From the NCBI RefSeq assembly GCF_026262505.1, contig NC_067207.1:26876082-26940081 (forward strand): a DNA stretch of 64,000 nt, given 5' to 3'. Both the position numbers and the translations under genes were made by a program. Origin of the DNA: Trichomonas vaginalis G3 (Eukaryota; Parabasalia; Trichomonadida; Trichomonadidae). Position 1 is the stretch's first letter. Every line of letters begins with the position of its first letter. The notes beneath the pieces were generated by a model, which was given only the letters and a program-made list of their open reading frames with translations, did not search any database and had not been told where the DNA came from. Positions 40,054 to 52,245 of this stretch are shown piece after piece.

Positions 40054-41481
40054 TTAGTCATCTCCATGTTCCCACAATCCATTCTCCCAATCACAAATGA
40101 AGTGCTGTATGCATGAATCGGCAGAAGCTTTACATTCCAAAGCATCTTCTAGTTCGTAATACTGGGTCCTTGTATTATAATCATAAACTAGGGCTTCGAA
40201 CATTTCTCTATCATCTACAGCATAATGAAGAGGAATCTTCCTATTATTATCCCTTTTCCTTATATTGATTGTTTTATCTATGACTTCTAATGCCATTTTT
40301 ACATCACCACTTATTGCAGCATAATGAAGTGGCAACCTCCCTTCTTTATCACATATATTAGCACTTTCATTAGAGATTAGTTCATTTACGAGATCTATAT
40401 TACCACTAATTACTGCATAATGAAGAGCCGTCTTTCCTTCTTTGTCTTGCACGAAGACGAGATCTGGTTCATTTTCAAGTATTAAATCATATACTTGTTG
40501 AAAATATTCTGCAACATAATGAAGAATAGTTTTTCCATAATAATCATCGATGTTGACATCTCCATCATAAAATCCATCACGCTCATAAGCTGCAATTATT
40601 TTGGCACTGTTAAGAAGTCCTCGGTATTTTTCATCAAAAATATCAGACAATGCAGAAAAAATTGGTTCCCAAACACAAGAGAGATAATAACTTGTTTTAA
40701 CAATGAATTCTTTGATATCTTGTGTTTGTTCATAATGCATAAATAATGCTTGGATATTATCATATTTGAAGCATTGATCGACATCGATTGGAATATTATG
40801 TTCATTCATTAAAAATCTAACTCGATCGTTATTGTGAGACAAAATTTCATATACCATGCAATTAGAATCTAGTTTTTGAAATTCCAAACATTCTTTAATA
40901 ATGTCGGAGTTTCCTCATATAAATGAAAGCTCAAAGCAATTTCTTGTGATTGGTATTTTGAATTGATTTCTCAAATATTTGAAACATTAAATTGAGCCGT
41001 AATAACAACACGTTTCAAGCAGATTTAACTGATTTCTTACACACGGAAAGCCATTAGAGTTGATGATCTCACGAGATAATATGTGTTTTACTGAGAGAGA
41101 AGCAAGAAATTTCGCATCATCATAAATGATTGATTTTAATAAGTCACTGATTTTGGATTTAGATTGCTTGTTTACTTAAATATTAAAATGATTCTCTAGA
41201 AGGTATGCATCATTAGATGAAACATGTTCTTCGTGCAGATAAGAATTATTTTCGTAAATTTTTTGAATTAAAGTCAAATAGGACTTAATATATCGATTGT
41301 TACCATTTGCTGCGTTTGAAATGGATTGAAAGAAGGAAGGAAAATAATATTTATCATCGATTTCTTTGAAAAATACGTCGATCTCGCTTACATTTGATAT
41401 TTGAAGCCTATAGAATCTATAAAAAATATCATTAATCTCTTTGGTAGAATCCATAAGTATGTCATAAGGGAATTCACTCAT
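40054..41481 (-). pseudogene. Ankyrin-repeat gene with three in-frame stops
   Basis: One reading frame runs from ATG 41481 to the stop at 40054 (476 codons) but is cut by stops at about 41176 (TAA), 40985 (TAA) and 40916 (TGA). Text on both sides of each stop matches the architecture of the ankyrin genes further right: an N-terminal helical domain, LLETCCYYGS, MNEHNIPIDVDQCFKYDN, then four to five ankyrin repeats (GKTALHYAVISGNIDLVNEL, EGRLPLHYAAISGDVK). This is a diverged paralogue of the 42-58-kb genes. The lesions are substitutions rather than indels, pointing to true decay. Confidence 0.8.
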
Positions 41482-42169
41482 GAAAATGATAAAATTCTAT
41501 TTTCCATTTCATAAAAAATTTTTTTTAGTCGGAATTAATGTCGTCATCTCCAATGATAATAAATTTCAATAGAGAAAGTGGTTATATGGGATTCCTAGCC
41601 CACAGAGAATTACACTACAATATGTTACAGTTGTGATGTTCTGGCTCTTTGTTCACCAGAAAACAAGCAAATTGTTTATTGTGCTTATTTTTCGATTACT
41701 CATATGATTTTTGCTCTCTCATATGGGAAATAGTTTTTTTTAATCTTCCCATTCAATGAAATTGAAAGAACTTTGGAGGAATATATATACTTGTTTAATA
41801 GGGACGATTGCAAAAAGTCAGTTAGCATATAATATAATGCTTATATTTAATAAAATTAATATACATTTCAAGGCGAGATTTCGAGAAAAATTGATATCGT
41901 GATTTTTTGAGTGGCAATAATATTTGTAGCTATATGTAGTATCCAAATAATATATTATCGTGTATTCTGAAGATTACACTATTTTTACAAGTTATCAAAA
42001 ATATTTTGCAATACATTGCATAACCCATTATTTAGCACCATTTTTAATTGAATGAAACCTAGCGGTCATTCAATTTATTGTGTCGATGGTTCAAAAATTT
42101 TGAGACAGTATTTCTGAATTAATTCAATTATCATACAAAGTGTGTGAAATATGTTTCTCAATGATTACA
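41482..42169. other. Gene-free spacer left of the palindrome
   Basis: AT-rich, with no gene or repeat recognised. Confidence 0.5.
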
Positions 42170-42259
42170 AGTATAGTCTGGAAATATAAGTCTTTATTAT
42201 TATAAATAAATAAATGAAAAATAAGGCGACTCGCTCTTGAACCTTTGCCTTTACGAAAT

Positions 42260-45169
42260 TCAACTTGACAGTCTTGTCTTGTTTGAATTAAGGATTTCTT
42301 TCCAATTATTACTGGATGCATAATGAAGAGGGGTAAATCCATCTTTATCTTTAGCATTGATATCTGCACCATTTGAAATAAGAATTTCTGCAATTTCTTT
42401 CTTATTATAATCGGCTGCATAATGAAGAGGGGTAAATCCATATTTGTCTTCAGCATTGATATCTGCACCATTTGAAATAAGAATTTCTGCGGTTTCTTTG
42501 CTATTTTCTCTGGCTGCTAGATGAAGAGGGGGTAAATCCGATTTCAGTTTTAGCATTGATATCTGCACCATTTGAAATAAGAATTTCTGCAATTTCTTTC
42601 TTATTATAATCGGCTGCATAATGAAGAGGGGTAAATCCATCTTTATCTTTAGCATTGATATCTGCACCATTTGAAATAAGAATTTCTGCAATTTCTTTCT
42701 TATTATAATCGGCTGCATAATGAAGAGGGGTAAATCCATCTTTATCTTTAGCATTGATATCTGCACCATTTGAAATAAGAATTTCTGCAGTTTCTTTCTT
42801 ATTATTCCTGGCTGCATAATGAAGAGGGGTACATCCATCTTTATCTTTAGCATTGATATCTGCACCATTTGAAATAAGAATTTCTGCAATTTCTTTCCAT
42901 ATATTACTGGCTGCATAATGAAGAGGGGTAAATCCATCTTTATCTTTAGCATTGATATCTGCACCATTTGAAATAAGAATTTCTGCAATTTCTTTCTTAT
43001 TATAATCGGCTGCATAATGAAGAGGGGTAAATCCATCTTTATCTTTAGCATTGATATCTGCACCATTTGAAACAAGAATTTCTGCAATTTCTTTCTTATT
43101 ATTCCTGGCTGCATAATGAAGAGGGGTAAATCCATCTTTATCTTTAGCATTGATATCTGCACCATTTGAAATAAGAATTTCTGCAATTTCTTTCCATATA
43201 TTACTGGCTGCATAATGAAGAGGGGTACATCCATATTTGTCTTCAGCATTGATATCTGCACCATTTGAAATAAGAATTTCTGCGGTTTCTTTGCTATTTT
43301 CTCTGGCTGCATAATGAAGAGGGGGTAAATCCGATTTCAGTTTTAGCATTGATATCTGCACCATTTGAAATAAGAATTTCTGCGGTTTCTTTGCTATTTT
43401 CTCTGGCTGCTAGATGAAGAGGGGTAAATCCAGTTTTGTTTTTAGCATTGATATCTGCACCATTTGAAATAAGAATTTCTGCAATTTCTTTCTTATTATA
43501 ATCGGCTGCATAATGAAGAGGGGTAAATCCATATTTGCCTCCAGCATTGATATCTGCACCATTTGAAATAAGAATTTCTGCGGTTTCTTTGCTATTTTCT
43601 CTGGCTGCATAATGAAGAGGGGGTAAATCCGATTTCAGTTTTAGCATTGATATCTGCACCATTTGAAATAAGAATTTCTGCGGTTTCTTTGCTATTTTCT
43701 CTGGCTGCTAGATGAAGAGGGGTAAATCCAGTTTTGTTTTTAGCATTGATATCTGCACCATTTGAAATAAGAATTTCTGCAATTTCTTTCTTATTATAAT
43801 CGGCTGCATAATGAAGAGGGGTAAATCCATATTTGCCTCCAGCATTGATATCTGCACCATTTGAAATAAGAATTTCTGCAGTTTCTTTGCTATTTTCTTT
43901 GGCTGCATAATGAAGAGGGGTAAATCCATCTTTATCTTTAGCATTGATATCTGCACCATTTGAAATAAGAATTTCTGCGGTTTCTTTGCTATTTTCTCTG
44001 GCTGCTAGATGAAGAGGGGTAAATCCGATTTCAGTTTTAGCATTGATATCTGCACCATTTGAAATAAGAATTTCTGCGGTTTCTTTACTATTATTACTGG
44101 CTGTATAATGAAGAGGGGTACATCCATATTTGCCTTCAGCATTGATATCTGCACCATTTGAAATAAGAATTTCTGCAGTTTCTTTCCAATTATTACTGGC
44201 TGTATAATGAAGAGGGGTACATCCATATTTGTCTTTAGCATTGATATCTGCACCATTTGAAATAAAATATTCTAAAAGTGATGAAAGATGGAAATTAGGA
44301 GAATGAACAAAACATGTGTTGATATCATTTGTTTGATCTAAGTAAACTAAAAATGATTGAAGATTATTGTATTTAGAGCACAATTCTAAATCAATTTTTA
44401 TATTGTGTTCATTCATCAAAAATGTGACAAAATCGATATTGTGTGATATTATTGCATATTTCATGCATTCATAATCTGGTTTTTGTACTTTCAAGCATTC
44501 ATTCATAATGTCTGGATTTCCGCTCAAAAAAGAATATCTAAGACAATCTGGAGTGATTTCTGATTGAAATTTCGTTATTAAGATCTTAAAACAATCAACA
44601 GATCCATGATAACAACATAATTCAAGTAACGAAATACCTTCATCTGAATATGGATATAAATCACTTTTTAATTTTTGATTTTTATCAAATCCTTCTCTTT
44701 CTGTAAAATTTATAAATGATATTTTGTCATCATACATAATAGATCTGTGAATTGTATTTTGTTCGTGAATATCAGATGAATAATGAGAATCTTCAAATTC
44801 GTTAAAAAAAATTCTCCCATTTTCATTCAAGACTATATTGTATTCTTTGTAGAAAAGGTAATTAAAAACGTCGTTGATTTTGTTGACCTGATTTAGATGG
44901 AATTCGTCAACAATTTGTTTGACAACCGCTAAATATGACTTCATGAAGCAGTTGTTATAAATTGAAAGTTGAGATATTTTATTGATAATCTCACCAGGCG
45001 GAATTCGATAAGAGTCAATCAGGTTTTGTTTGATTTTGTTGTAAATTGCGTTTAATTTTTCTTCGTCATTTGTTTTCAGCCGGTACAAAGCATCAGAGGC
45101 ATCATTATATCCTGTAAAAATCTCCATCAATTTGTCATAATGGGCTTGGTGAGTTTCTCCCTTGGACAT
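42260..45169 (-). pseudogene. Ankyrin protein ANK1, ~20 repeats, three +1 frameshifts
   Basis: ATG 45169 (MSKGETHQAHYDKLMEIF). The N-terminal ~300 aa are non-ankyrin/DUF3447-like helical text (LLELCCYHGSVDCFKILITK), then 33-aa ankyrin repeats of the ISNGADINAKDKDGFTPLHYA type. GGGG becomes GGGGG (minus-strand CCCCC) at 43619-43623, 43321-43325 and 42528-42532, always in a KTEIGFTP unit. Each shifts the frame; together they restore it for the last units (ending LNSNKTRLSS). About 20 repeats, the most of the four genes. The family is large in T. vaginalis; the role is protein binding, partner unknown. Confidence 0.85.
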
Positions 45170-45770
45170 CAAACAAAAATTTTCAAAAAAAACTAGTCAA
45201 ATGTGAACTCAAAAAATGACTAATTTTTTTAAAAAAATAGCACGATGCATATAAGAAATGAAAAATATTGATTTAATTGGTCATAATTTTGAATTTTAGA
45301 TGTCGTAATTTTCGATAAATTTCTCAAAACTCGATACACATTTTTACCATCAGATTTTACGTGAGACTACCTTTCTCGATACACATTTTTACCGAAAGGT
45401 AGGTCCACAAAAAATACGTTATTTCGCAAGGAAAAAAAATTCTCATGAACAACTTCAAGCGGATTTTTCTCAGTAATAAAACTCCAAACTTCTCTTAATT
45501 GTGGAGAGAAATTGAAGTTTTCTTCATGCATAGTAGTCTAGTACTTTGTATTTACAAAAATGTCAGAAACAGTGTTGACATATATGCAATTTAAAATCGA
45601 TGTCATTTATACTTAATAAGAATATATCCAATCGTTCTATTCTTTCAAAATATAAAGCTCTACTTAGGAAATTGTATAGCTTAAAATTTAATAATCTGCC
45701 CCGATACATATTTTTTTTTGAAATACCGAGAAAAATCAGAGACATTAATTAGGAAAATATATAATAGTAT
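45170..45770. promoter_or_regulatory. 5' region of ANK1
   Basis: AT-rich leader with repeated TGTATCGAG-type words (45330-45400). Versions of it lie before all four ankyrin genes (47840-48150, 54270-54580, 56610-57255). TTCACATTTGACTAG some 40 bp before the ATG could hold the initiator. Confidence 0.45.
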
Positions 45771-46345
45771 TAAGTACATATTACTGATATGGGTTTAACT
45801 TGTTCTCATTTATTGGACAAGCATATCATGTGATTTATTGATCTGCAGTGCGAAGATATATATTTGATCAAATATAATTTGGGGCCTCAGGTGGCGTACT
45901 TGCCCTTCGGGCAAGTACGCCACCTTCGGCCAAATTAAATAATTTTTTGAAAAAATTGAATTATACACTATTTAGTTGGCGCAAAGCGGCAAACAAATAA
46001 TGAAGAATACTAATATATGTTTACTTAAAATATGATTAAAATTTCTGAACGAAAACTATCAAAATTAAGTCATAGAAAATATAAATATAGGATGCTAATT
46101 TACTGTAAATTCATAATGTCAAAAGTTACTGTGTTGTCCTCTATATATACACTGTCTTAATTCTATCAGCGCTTCGCGCCGATAGAATTAAATGACAATT
46201 ACTCAAAAATATATTTGAACACAAATTACATACAAACTGTACTAATACATCTTTTTTCCTATTGATGTTTCTTTGAACAGACCCGTTTTGGAAATGAATG
46301 AAAATTAAGCTTTACCAATATATGTATCATTTTGTTTAACATATT
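45771..46345. other. Spacer with GC-rich hairpins upstream of the membrane-protein gene
   Basis: Contains a ~40-bp hairpin at 45895-45938 (GTGGCGTACTTGCCC, TTCG loop) and a smaller one at 46164-46190 (GCGCTTCGCGC), both much more GC-rich than their surroundings. Mirror copies are at 56225-56262 and 56480-56535. Confidence 0.6.
46327..46334 (+). promoter_or_regulatory. Inr-like element of the membrane-protein gene
   Basis: TCATTTTG, 19 bp before the ATG, fits the trichomonad initiator consensus. The mirror copy precedes the second gene at 56086-56093. Confidence 0.45.
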
Positions 46346-47820
46346 ATGACTTATATATCTGAATCGTTTCAAAAAATATTCATATTTTTTATGCTTGATA
46401 AAAATAACATTTATCTTTTTCCTGAAACAATCCAGACAAATCCATATTTATTCTTTGGAAAAGCCGTTCAAGCAACTCAAGAACCTTTTGTTATCAATGG
46501 ATATAAGCTCTATTGCTTAATTGATAAATTAGAAACTCCAGAATTCCCATATACGCTTGTACCTGTACAAAAAAATGGTGCATCTGTGAATTTCTACCAG
46601 TATCATTTCCCTTCTGGCACTCCTGACTTTAAAAAACTTGGTTTTGATTCAACAATTACATCCAACGGAACAATTTTATATATGACGCAAGAAAATCTTG
46701 TTAAAATCACGACGCAGTCACGATATGTAACAGTTAAAGAAGGAAATTGGCAACTTGTTTCAAAAGAATTTTATGAACTTGTTGCTTTTTATCATCTTGA
46801 CATAATTCCGCAGCTTTCTCTAAACTTGTTTAAGTCATTACAAGATATTGACAAACTTTCACAGCTTTACCACAAAAAATATGATATTGATTCTGCTCAT
46901 GTTGTATCATTGGCATCACTTTACAACGAGCTTAACTCTCTTTTACTATTTTTCGGATATACAAACAAAAATGTTATCTTTCTGATCATTATTTCCTATT
47001 TTCTTCATTAAGACTTCAATTTCGTCAATTTGTCAATGATTGTTTTAGTACCATTTACATGAGTGATTGCGCAATTACGCCTTCTGCTGTCAAACAAATA
47101 AGAGCTTTGTTCAGATTTGTTAGATTAGCGTTAGGAAAACTCGGATACGAAGACACTCAGTCCGAAAACATTTATCACTCAGTTACAGCTACTGTTAACA
47201 AATTCCAAAGGGATTACGGCCTTCCTGAAAGTCCATGCGATGCAAATACGATAAGAATGATATTAACCCAACTTTTACTGAAAGGAACAGACCCTGTAAA
47301 TATTTTGGCCTCATGCGGAGTTAACATTGCCATAGAAAACTCTTTAGATCAAAAATTTGGTCCAATTGATTTAAGAAACCTCGATGATGTCGCAAAACGA
47401 TTCGCAACAGGTATATCAAGAGCTGTTGCACCATTGCCAGCTCCTTCTTCAGCTGTTGCCGAAGTTGAAAAAGAATTATTATCTGTTGCGAAAAGTGGAG
47501 CCGACGGACTTGATCCTGTGAATAGATCTGCAGAGATACTTGGTGCCAGACTCAGTGGAATTAAGAGATATGCGGCAGATGTCAGTTCTGAAACAAAAAC
47601 TTGCCTTCAAAGGGCAGATGAAGCAGAACAAGGCTTGGAAAACCTCCAAAAGATTAATAATGATATAGAAAAGACAATGCAGGATATGGAAGAAAGATTG
47701 AAACAACAAAATTCTTCCGGAAATTGGCTTGTCATCGGATTCATCTTGCTTGTATTTATTTTTATTATTCAGCAACTGAAACGTTCAGGTGCTGCAAGAG
47801 CGATGCAGCAAAAAGAATAA
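46346..47820 (+). pseudogene. Tail-anchored membrane protein, copy 1 (frameshifted)
   Basis: Identical to the 54599-56074 gene in encoded protein except that one T is missing near 46980 (ATCTTTCTG versus ATCTTTTCTG), splitting it into 221 and ~253 codons. See the intact copy for domains. Because the arms are otherwise nearly identical, this may be a sequencing slip in a T run. Confidence 0.85.
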
Positions 47821-48150
47821 ATGTTTGATATTTTTTTTTCCAATAAATGAGAACAAGTTAAACCCATATCAGTAATATGTACTAAATGCTATTATATATT
47901 TTCCTAATTAAAGTCTCTGAATTTGAAAAAAAAATGTGTATCGAAAAAGGTAGTCTCACGAAAAATCTGACTGTAAAAATGTGTATCGAGTTTTGAGAAA
48001 TTTATCGAAAATTACGACATCTAAAATTCAAAATTATGACCAATTAAATCAATATTTTTCATTTCTTATATGCATCGTGCTATTTTTTTAAAAAAATTAG
48101 TCATTTTTTGAGTTCACATTTGACTAGTTTTTTTTGAAAATTTTTGTTTG
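47821..48150. promoter_or_regulatory. 5' region of ANK2
   Basis: Inverted relative to 45170-45830, but with a deletion that removes the hairpin segment. It directly links the membrane-protein stop to the ankyrin start. Confidence 0.45.
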
Positions 48151-49976
48151 ATGTCCAAGGGAGAAACTCACCAAGCCCATTATGACAAATTGATGGAGAT
48201 TTTTACAGGATATAATGATGCCTCTGATGCTTTGTACCGGCTGAAAACAAATGACGAAGAAAAATTAAACGCAATTTACAACAAAATCAAACAAAACCTG
48301 ATTGACTCTTATCGAATTCCGCCTGGTGAGATTATCAATAAAATATCTCAACTTTCAATTTATAACAACTGCTTCATGAAGTCATATTTAGCGGTTGTCA
48401 AACAAATTGTTGACGAATTCCATCTAAATCAGGTCAACAAAATCAACGACGTTTTTAATTACCTTTTCTACAAAGAATACAATATAGTCTTGAATGAAAA
48501 TGGGAGAATTTTTTTTAACGAATTTGAAGATTCTCATTATTCATCTGATATTCACGAACAAAATACAATTCACAGATCTATTATGTATGATGACAAAATA
48601 TCATTTATAATTTTTACAGAAAGCGAAGGATTTGATAAAAATCAAAAATTAAAAAGTGATTTATATCCATATTCAAGAGGTATTTCGTTACTTGAATTAT
48701 GTTGTTATCATGGATCTGTTGATTGTTTTAAGATCTTAATAACGAAATTTCAATCAGAAATCACTCCAGATTGTCTTAGATATTCTTTTTTGGGTGGAAA
48801 TCAAGCTATTATGAATGAATGCTTGAAAGTACAAAAACCAGATTATGAATGCATGAAATATGCAATAATATCACACAATATCGATTTTGTCACATTTTTG
48901 ATGAATGAACACAATATAAAAATTGATTTAGAATTGTGCTCTAAATACAATAATCTTCAATCATTTTTAGTTTACTTAGATCAAACAAATGATATCAACA
49001 CATGTTTTGTTTATTCTCCTAATTTCCATCTTTCATCACTTTTAGAATATTTTATTTCAAATGGTGCAGATATCAATGCTAAAGACAAATATGGATGTAC
49101 CCCTCTTCATTATACAGCCAGTAATAATTGGAAAGAAATTGCAGAAATTCTTATTTCAAATGGTGCAGATATCAATGCTGAAGGCAAATATGGATGTACC
49201 CCTCTTCATTATACAGCCAGTAATAATAGTAAAGAAACCGCAGAAATTCTTATTTCAAATGGTGCAGATATCAATGCTAAAAACAAATATGGATGTACCC
49301 CTCTTCATTATACAGCCAGTAATAATTGGAAAGAAATTGCAGAAATTCTTATTTCAAATGGTGCAGATATCAATGCTAAAGACAAATATGGATTTACCCC
49401 TCTTCATTATGCAGCCAGTAATATATGGAAAGGAATCGCAGAAATTCTTATTTCAAATGGTGCAGATATCAATGCTAAAGACGAAGATAGATGTACCCCT
49501 CTTCATTATGCAGCCAGTAATATATGGAAAGAAATTGCAGAAATTCTTATTTCAAATGGTGCAGATATCAATGCTAAAAACAAATATGGATTTACCCCTC
49601 TTCATTATGCAGCCAGTAATATATGGAAAGGAATCGCAGAAATTCTTATTTCAAATGGTGCAGATATCAATGCTAAAACTGAAATCGGATGTACCCTCTT
49701 CATCTAGCAGCCATTAAAAATAGCAAAGAAGCTGCAGAAATTCTTATTTCAAATGGTGCAGATATCAATGCTAAAGATAAAGATGGATGTACCCCTCTTC
49801 ATTATGCAGCCGGGAATACTAAGAAAGAAACCGCAGAAATTCTTATTTCAAATGGTGCTGATATCAATGCTAAAAACAAAGATGGATGTACCCCTCTTTA
49901 TTATGCAGCCATTAAAAATAGCAAAGAAATTACAGAAATTCTTATTTCAAATGGTGGGGTTATCAGTGGCTTCTAA
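48151..49976 (+). pseudogene. Ankyrin protein ANK2, nine repeats, one -1 frameshift
   Basis: ATG 48151; same N-terminal domain as ANK1. Nine ankyrin repeats follow, ending in TEILISNGGVISGF. One C is missing near 49694 (TACCCTCTTC instead of TACCCCTCTTC), which stops the frame at 49707. The remaining repeats read in the next frame to 49976. ANK3 in the other arm ends the same way and has the full C run. A few substitutions separate the N-terminal domain from ANK1 (for example IIFTESEG versus INFTEREG). Confidence 0.85.
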
Positions 49977-52245
49977 AAAAATCCCAAAAACGATTATTGT
50001 GAATTGAATTTGGGAATTTTTTGGGATACCCTTATTTAGGGGATGGTAACGATTATTTCAGCATATAAAACATGCATTTGATATATTTTGATAATAAAAT
50101 CTATTTATACATAGTTTAAAAATAGTTATACAAGCATTTAGATGTTCTTATTTCCCATTTTGAATGAAATTGAGAATTGAATTTCTTATAAAATAGCTTT
50201 ATGAGCATTTTTATATAATGGTGATATGTGTCTTAAACATTGGAAACATAAGAATTAGGTATACATATGTATTATCGATAATGTAGGAAATACAGATATT
50301 TCAAAACCGAAGAAAATGCGGTTCTATATATGTAAAATGATTGCAATAGTTTTGGTGACATAATGTAAATATAATAAATTATATTGGTAATCTTAAATCA
50401 TAAAGCATTAAATCAAATTGAAATCTCATTTTAGAAAAATATATAGAATTTGATGAATTATATATTTACAAAGTTTTATATTATGCATAGATAAGATAGT
50501 GATATGATAATAAGCAATTTCTTTCGAACATTAAAAATTTGATGTAGAAATAAGGATATTTGAAATTGATATTATAATATATAGATGTCTATAATATATG
50601 CATAGCTTATATTAAGGATTTGACGTGAAAATCCTCATTTAAACTGCTGAAAAAATGAATCTGAAAACAAAATAAAATTGAATATCTTTTCAATTTTGAT
50701 ATATGAATAAAAATGTTTAAAATAATAAAATTCGATATGAAATAATAATTTTTGTGATTTTGACGTAAATTTGAATTGAGAAGGGGGTATCAAAAAATTG
50801 ATTTTAAAATTGAGTGGAGAAAAAATAAAACTCTGAAACACGAACTGAATTAAATTAAATGCAATATTTTAATATTAATAAAATATTATTTAAAAAAAAT
50901 CTCTCAAAACTCAAAAGTGTCATTTCTCATGGATGGCCATCATCAGCTATTCACTTGCTGATAAGGATACTGTGCATAGCATGATCCTGCCAAGATTTGA
51001 TGCTGCACTATCCTTATCAGCAAATGATTTCTGCATCAAATCTCAATTTAATCTTTCATGAGTGGCCTGCAGATCAGAAGCGCAATGCTTATACAGTCTA
51101 CATGCTATGGCATAGTATCTAGACTGTATAAGCATTGCGCTTCTGATCTGCAGGCCACTCATGAAAGATTAAATTGAGATTTGATGCAGAAATCATTTGC
51201 TGATAAGGATAGTGCAGCATCAAATCTTGGCAGGATCATGCTATGCACAGTATCCTTATCAGCAAGTGAATAGCTGATGATGGCCATCCATGAGAAATGA
51301 CACTTTTGAGTTTTGAGAGATATTTTTTTTAAATAATATTTTATTAATATTAAAATATTGCATTTAATTTAATTCAGTTCGTGTTTCAGAGTTTTATTTT
51401 TTCTCCACTCAATTTTAAAATCAATTTTTTGATACCCCCTTCTCAATTCAAATTTACGTCAAAATCACAAAAATTATTATTTCATATCGAATTTTATTAT
51501 TTTAAACATTTTTATTCATATATCAAAATTGAAAAGATATTCAATTTTATTTTGTTTTCAGATTCATTTTTTCAGCAGTTTAAATGAGGATTTTCACGTC
51601 AAATCCTTAATATAAGCTATGCATATATTATAGACATCTATATATTATAATATCAATTTCAAATATCCTTATTTCTACATCAAATTTTTAATGTTCGAAA
51701 GAAATTGCTTATTATCATATCACTATCTTATCTATGCATAATATAAAACTTTGTAAATATATAATTCATCAAATTCTATATATTTTTCTAAAATGAGATT
51801 TCAATTTGATTTAATGCTTTATGATTTAAGATTACCAATATAATTTATTATATTTACATTATGTCACCAAAACTATTGCAATCATTTTACATATATAGAA
51901 CCGCATTTTCTTCGGTTTTGAAATATCTGTATTTCCTACATTATCGATAATACATATGTATACCTAATTCTTATGTTTCCAATGTTTAAGACACATATCA
52001 CCATTATATAAAAATGCTCATAAAGCTATTTTATAAGAAATTCAATTCTCAATTTCATTCAAAATGGGAAATAAGAACATCTAAATGCTTGTATAACTAT
52101 TTTTAAACTATGTATAAATAGATTTTATTATCAAAATATATCAAATGCATGTTTTATATGCTGAAATAATCGTTACCATCCCCTAAATAAGGGTATCCCA
52201 AAAAATTCCCAAATTCAATTCACAATAATCGTTTTTGGGATTTTT
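49977..52245. repeat. Palindrome core without genes
   Basis: Inner arms (49977-51100 and 51120-52245) are nearly identical, with a 19-base spacer CATGCTATGGCATAGTATC at 51101-51119. Close to the centre are further short inverted words (GCTGATAAGGATA ... TATCCTTATCAGC). An inverted pair of 68-codon frames (50635-50841, 51381-51587) is low-complexity and not credible as genes. Confidence 0.85.

Noticed and set aside
42260-43312. Long QKFLFQMVQISMLK-type frames over the ankyrin genes
   Set aside because: They are the +1 frame of 99-bp ankyrin units; every repeat gives the same shadow peptide.
50635-51587. Mirror pair of 68-codon frames in the palindrome core
   Set aside because: Low-complexity Phe/Ile/Lys text in AT-rich DNA, no start context; mirrored only because the arms are.
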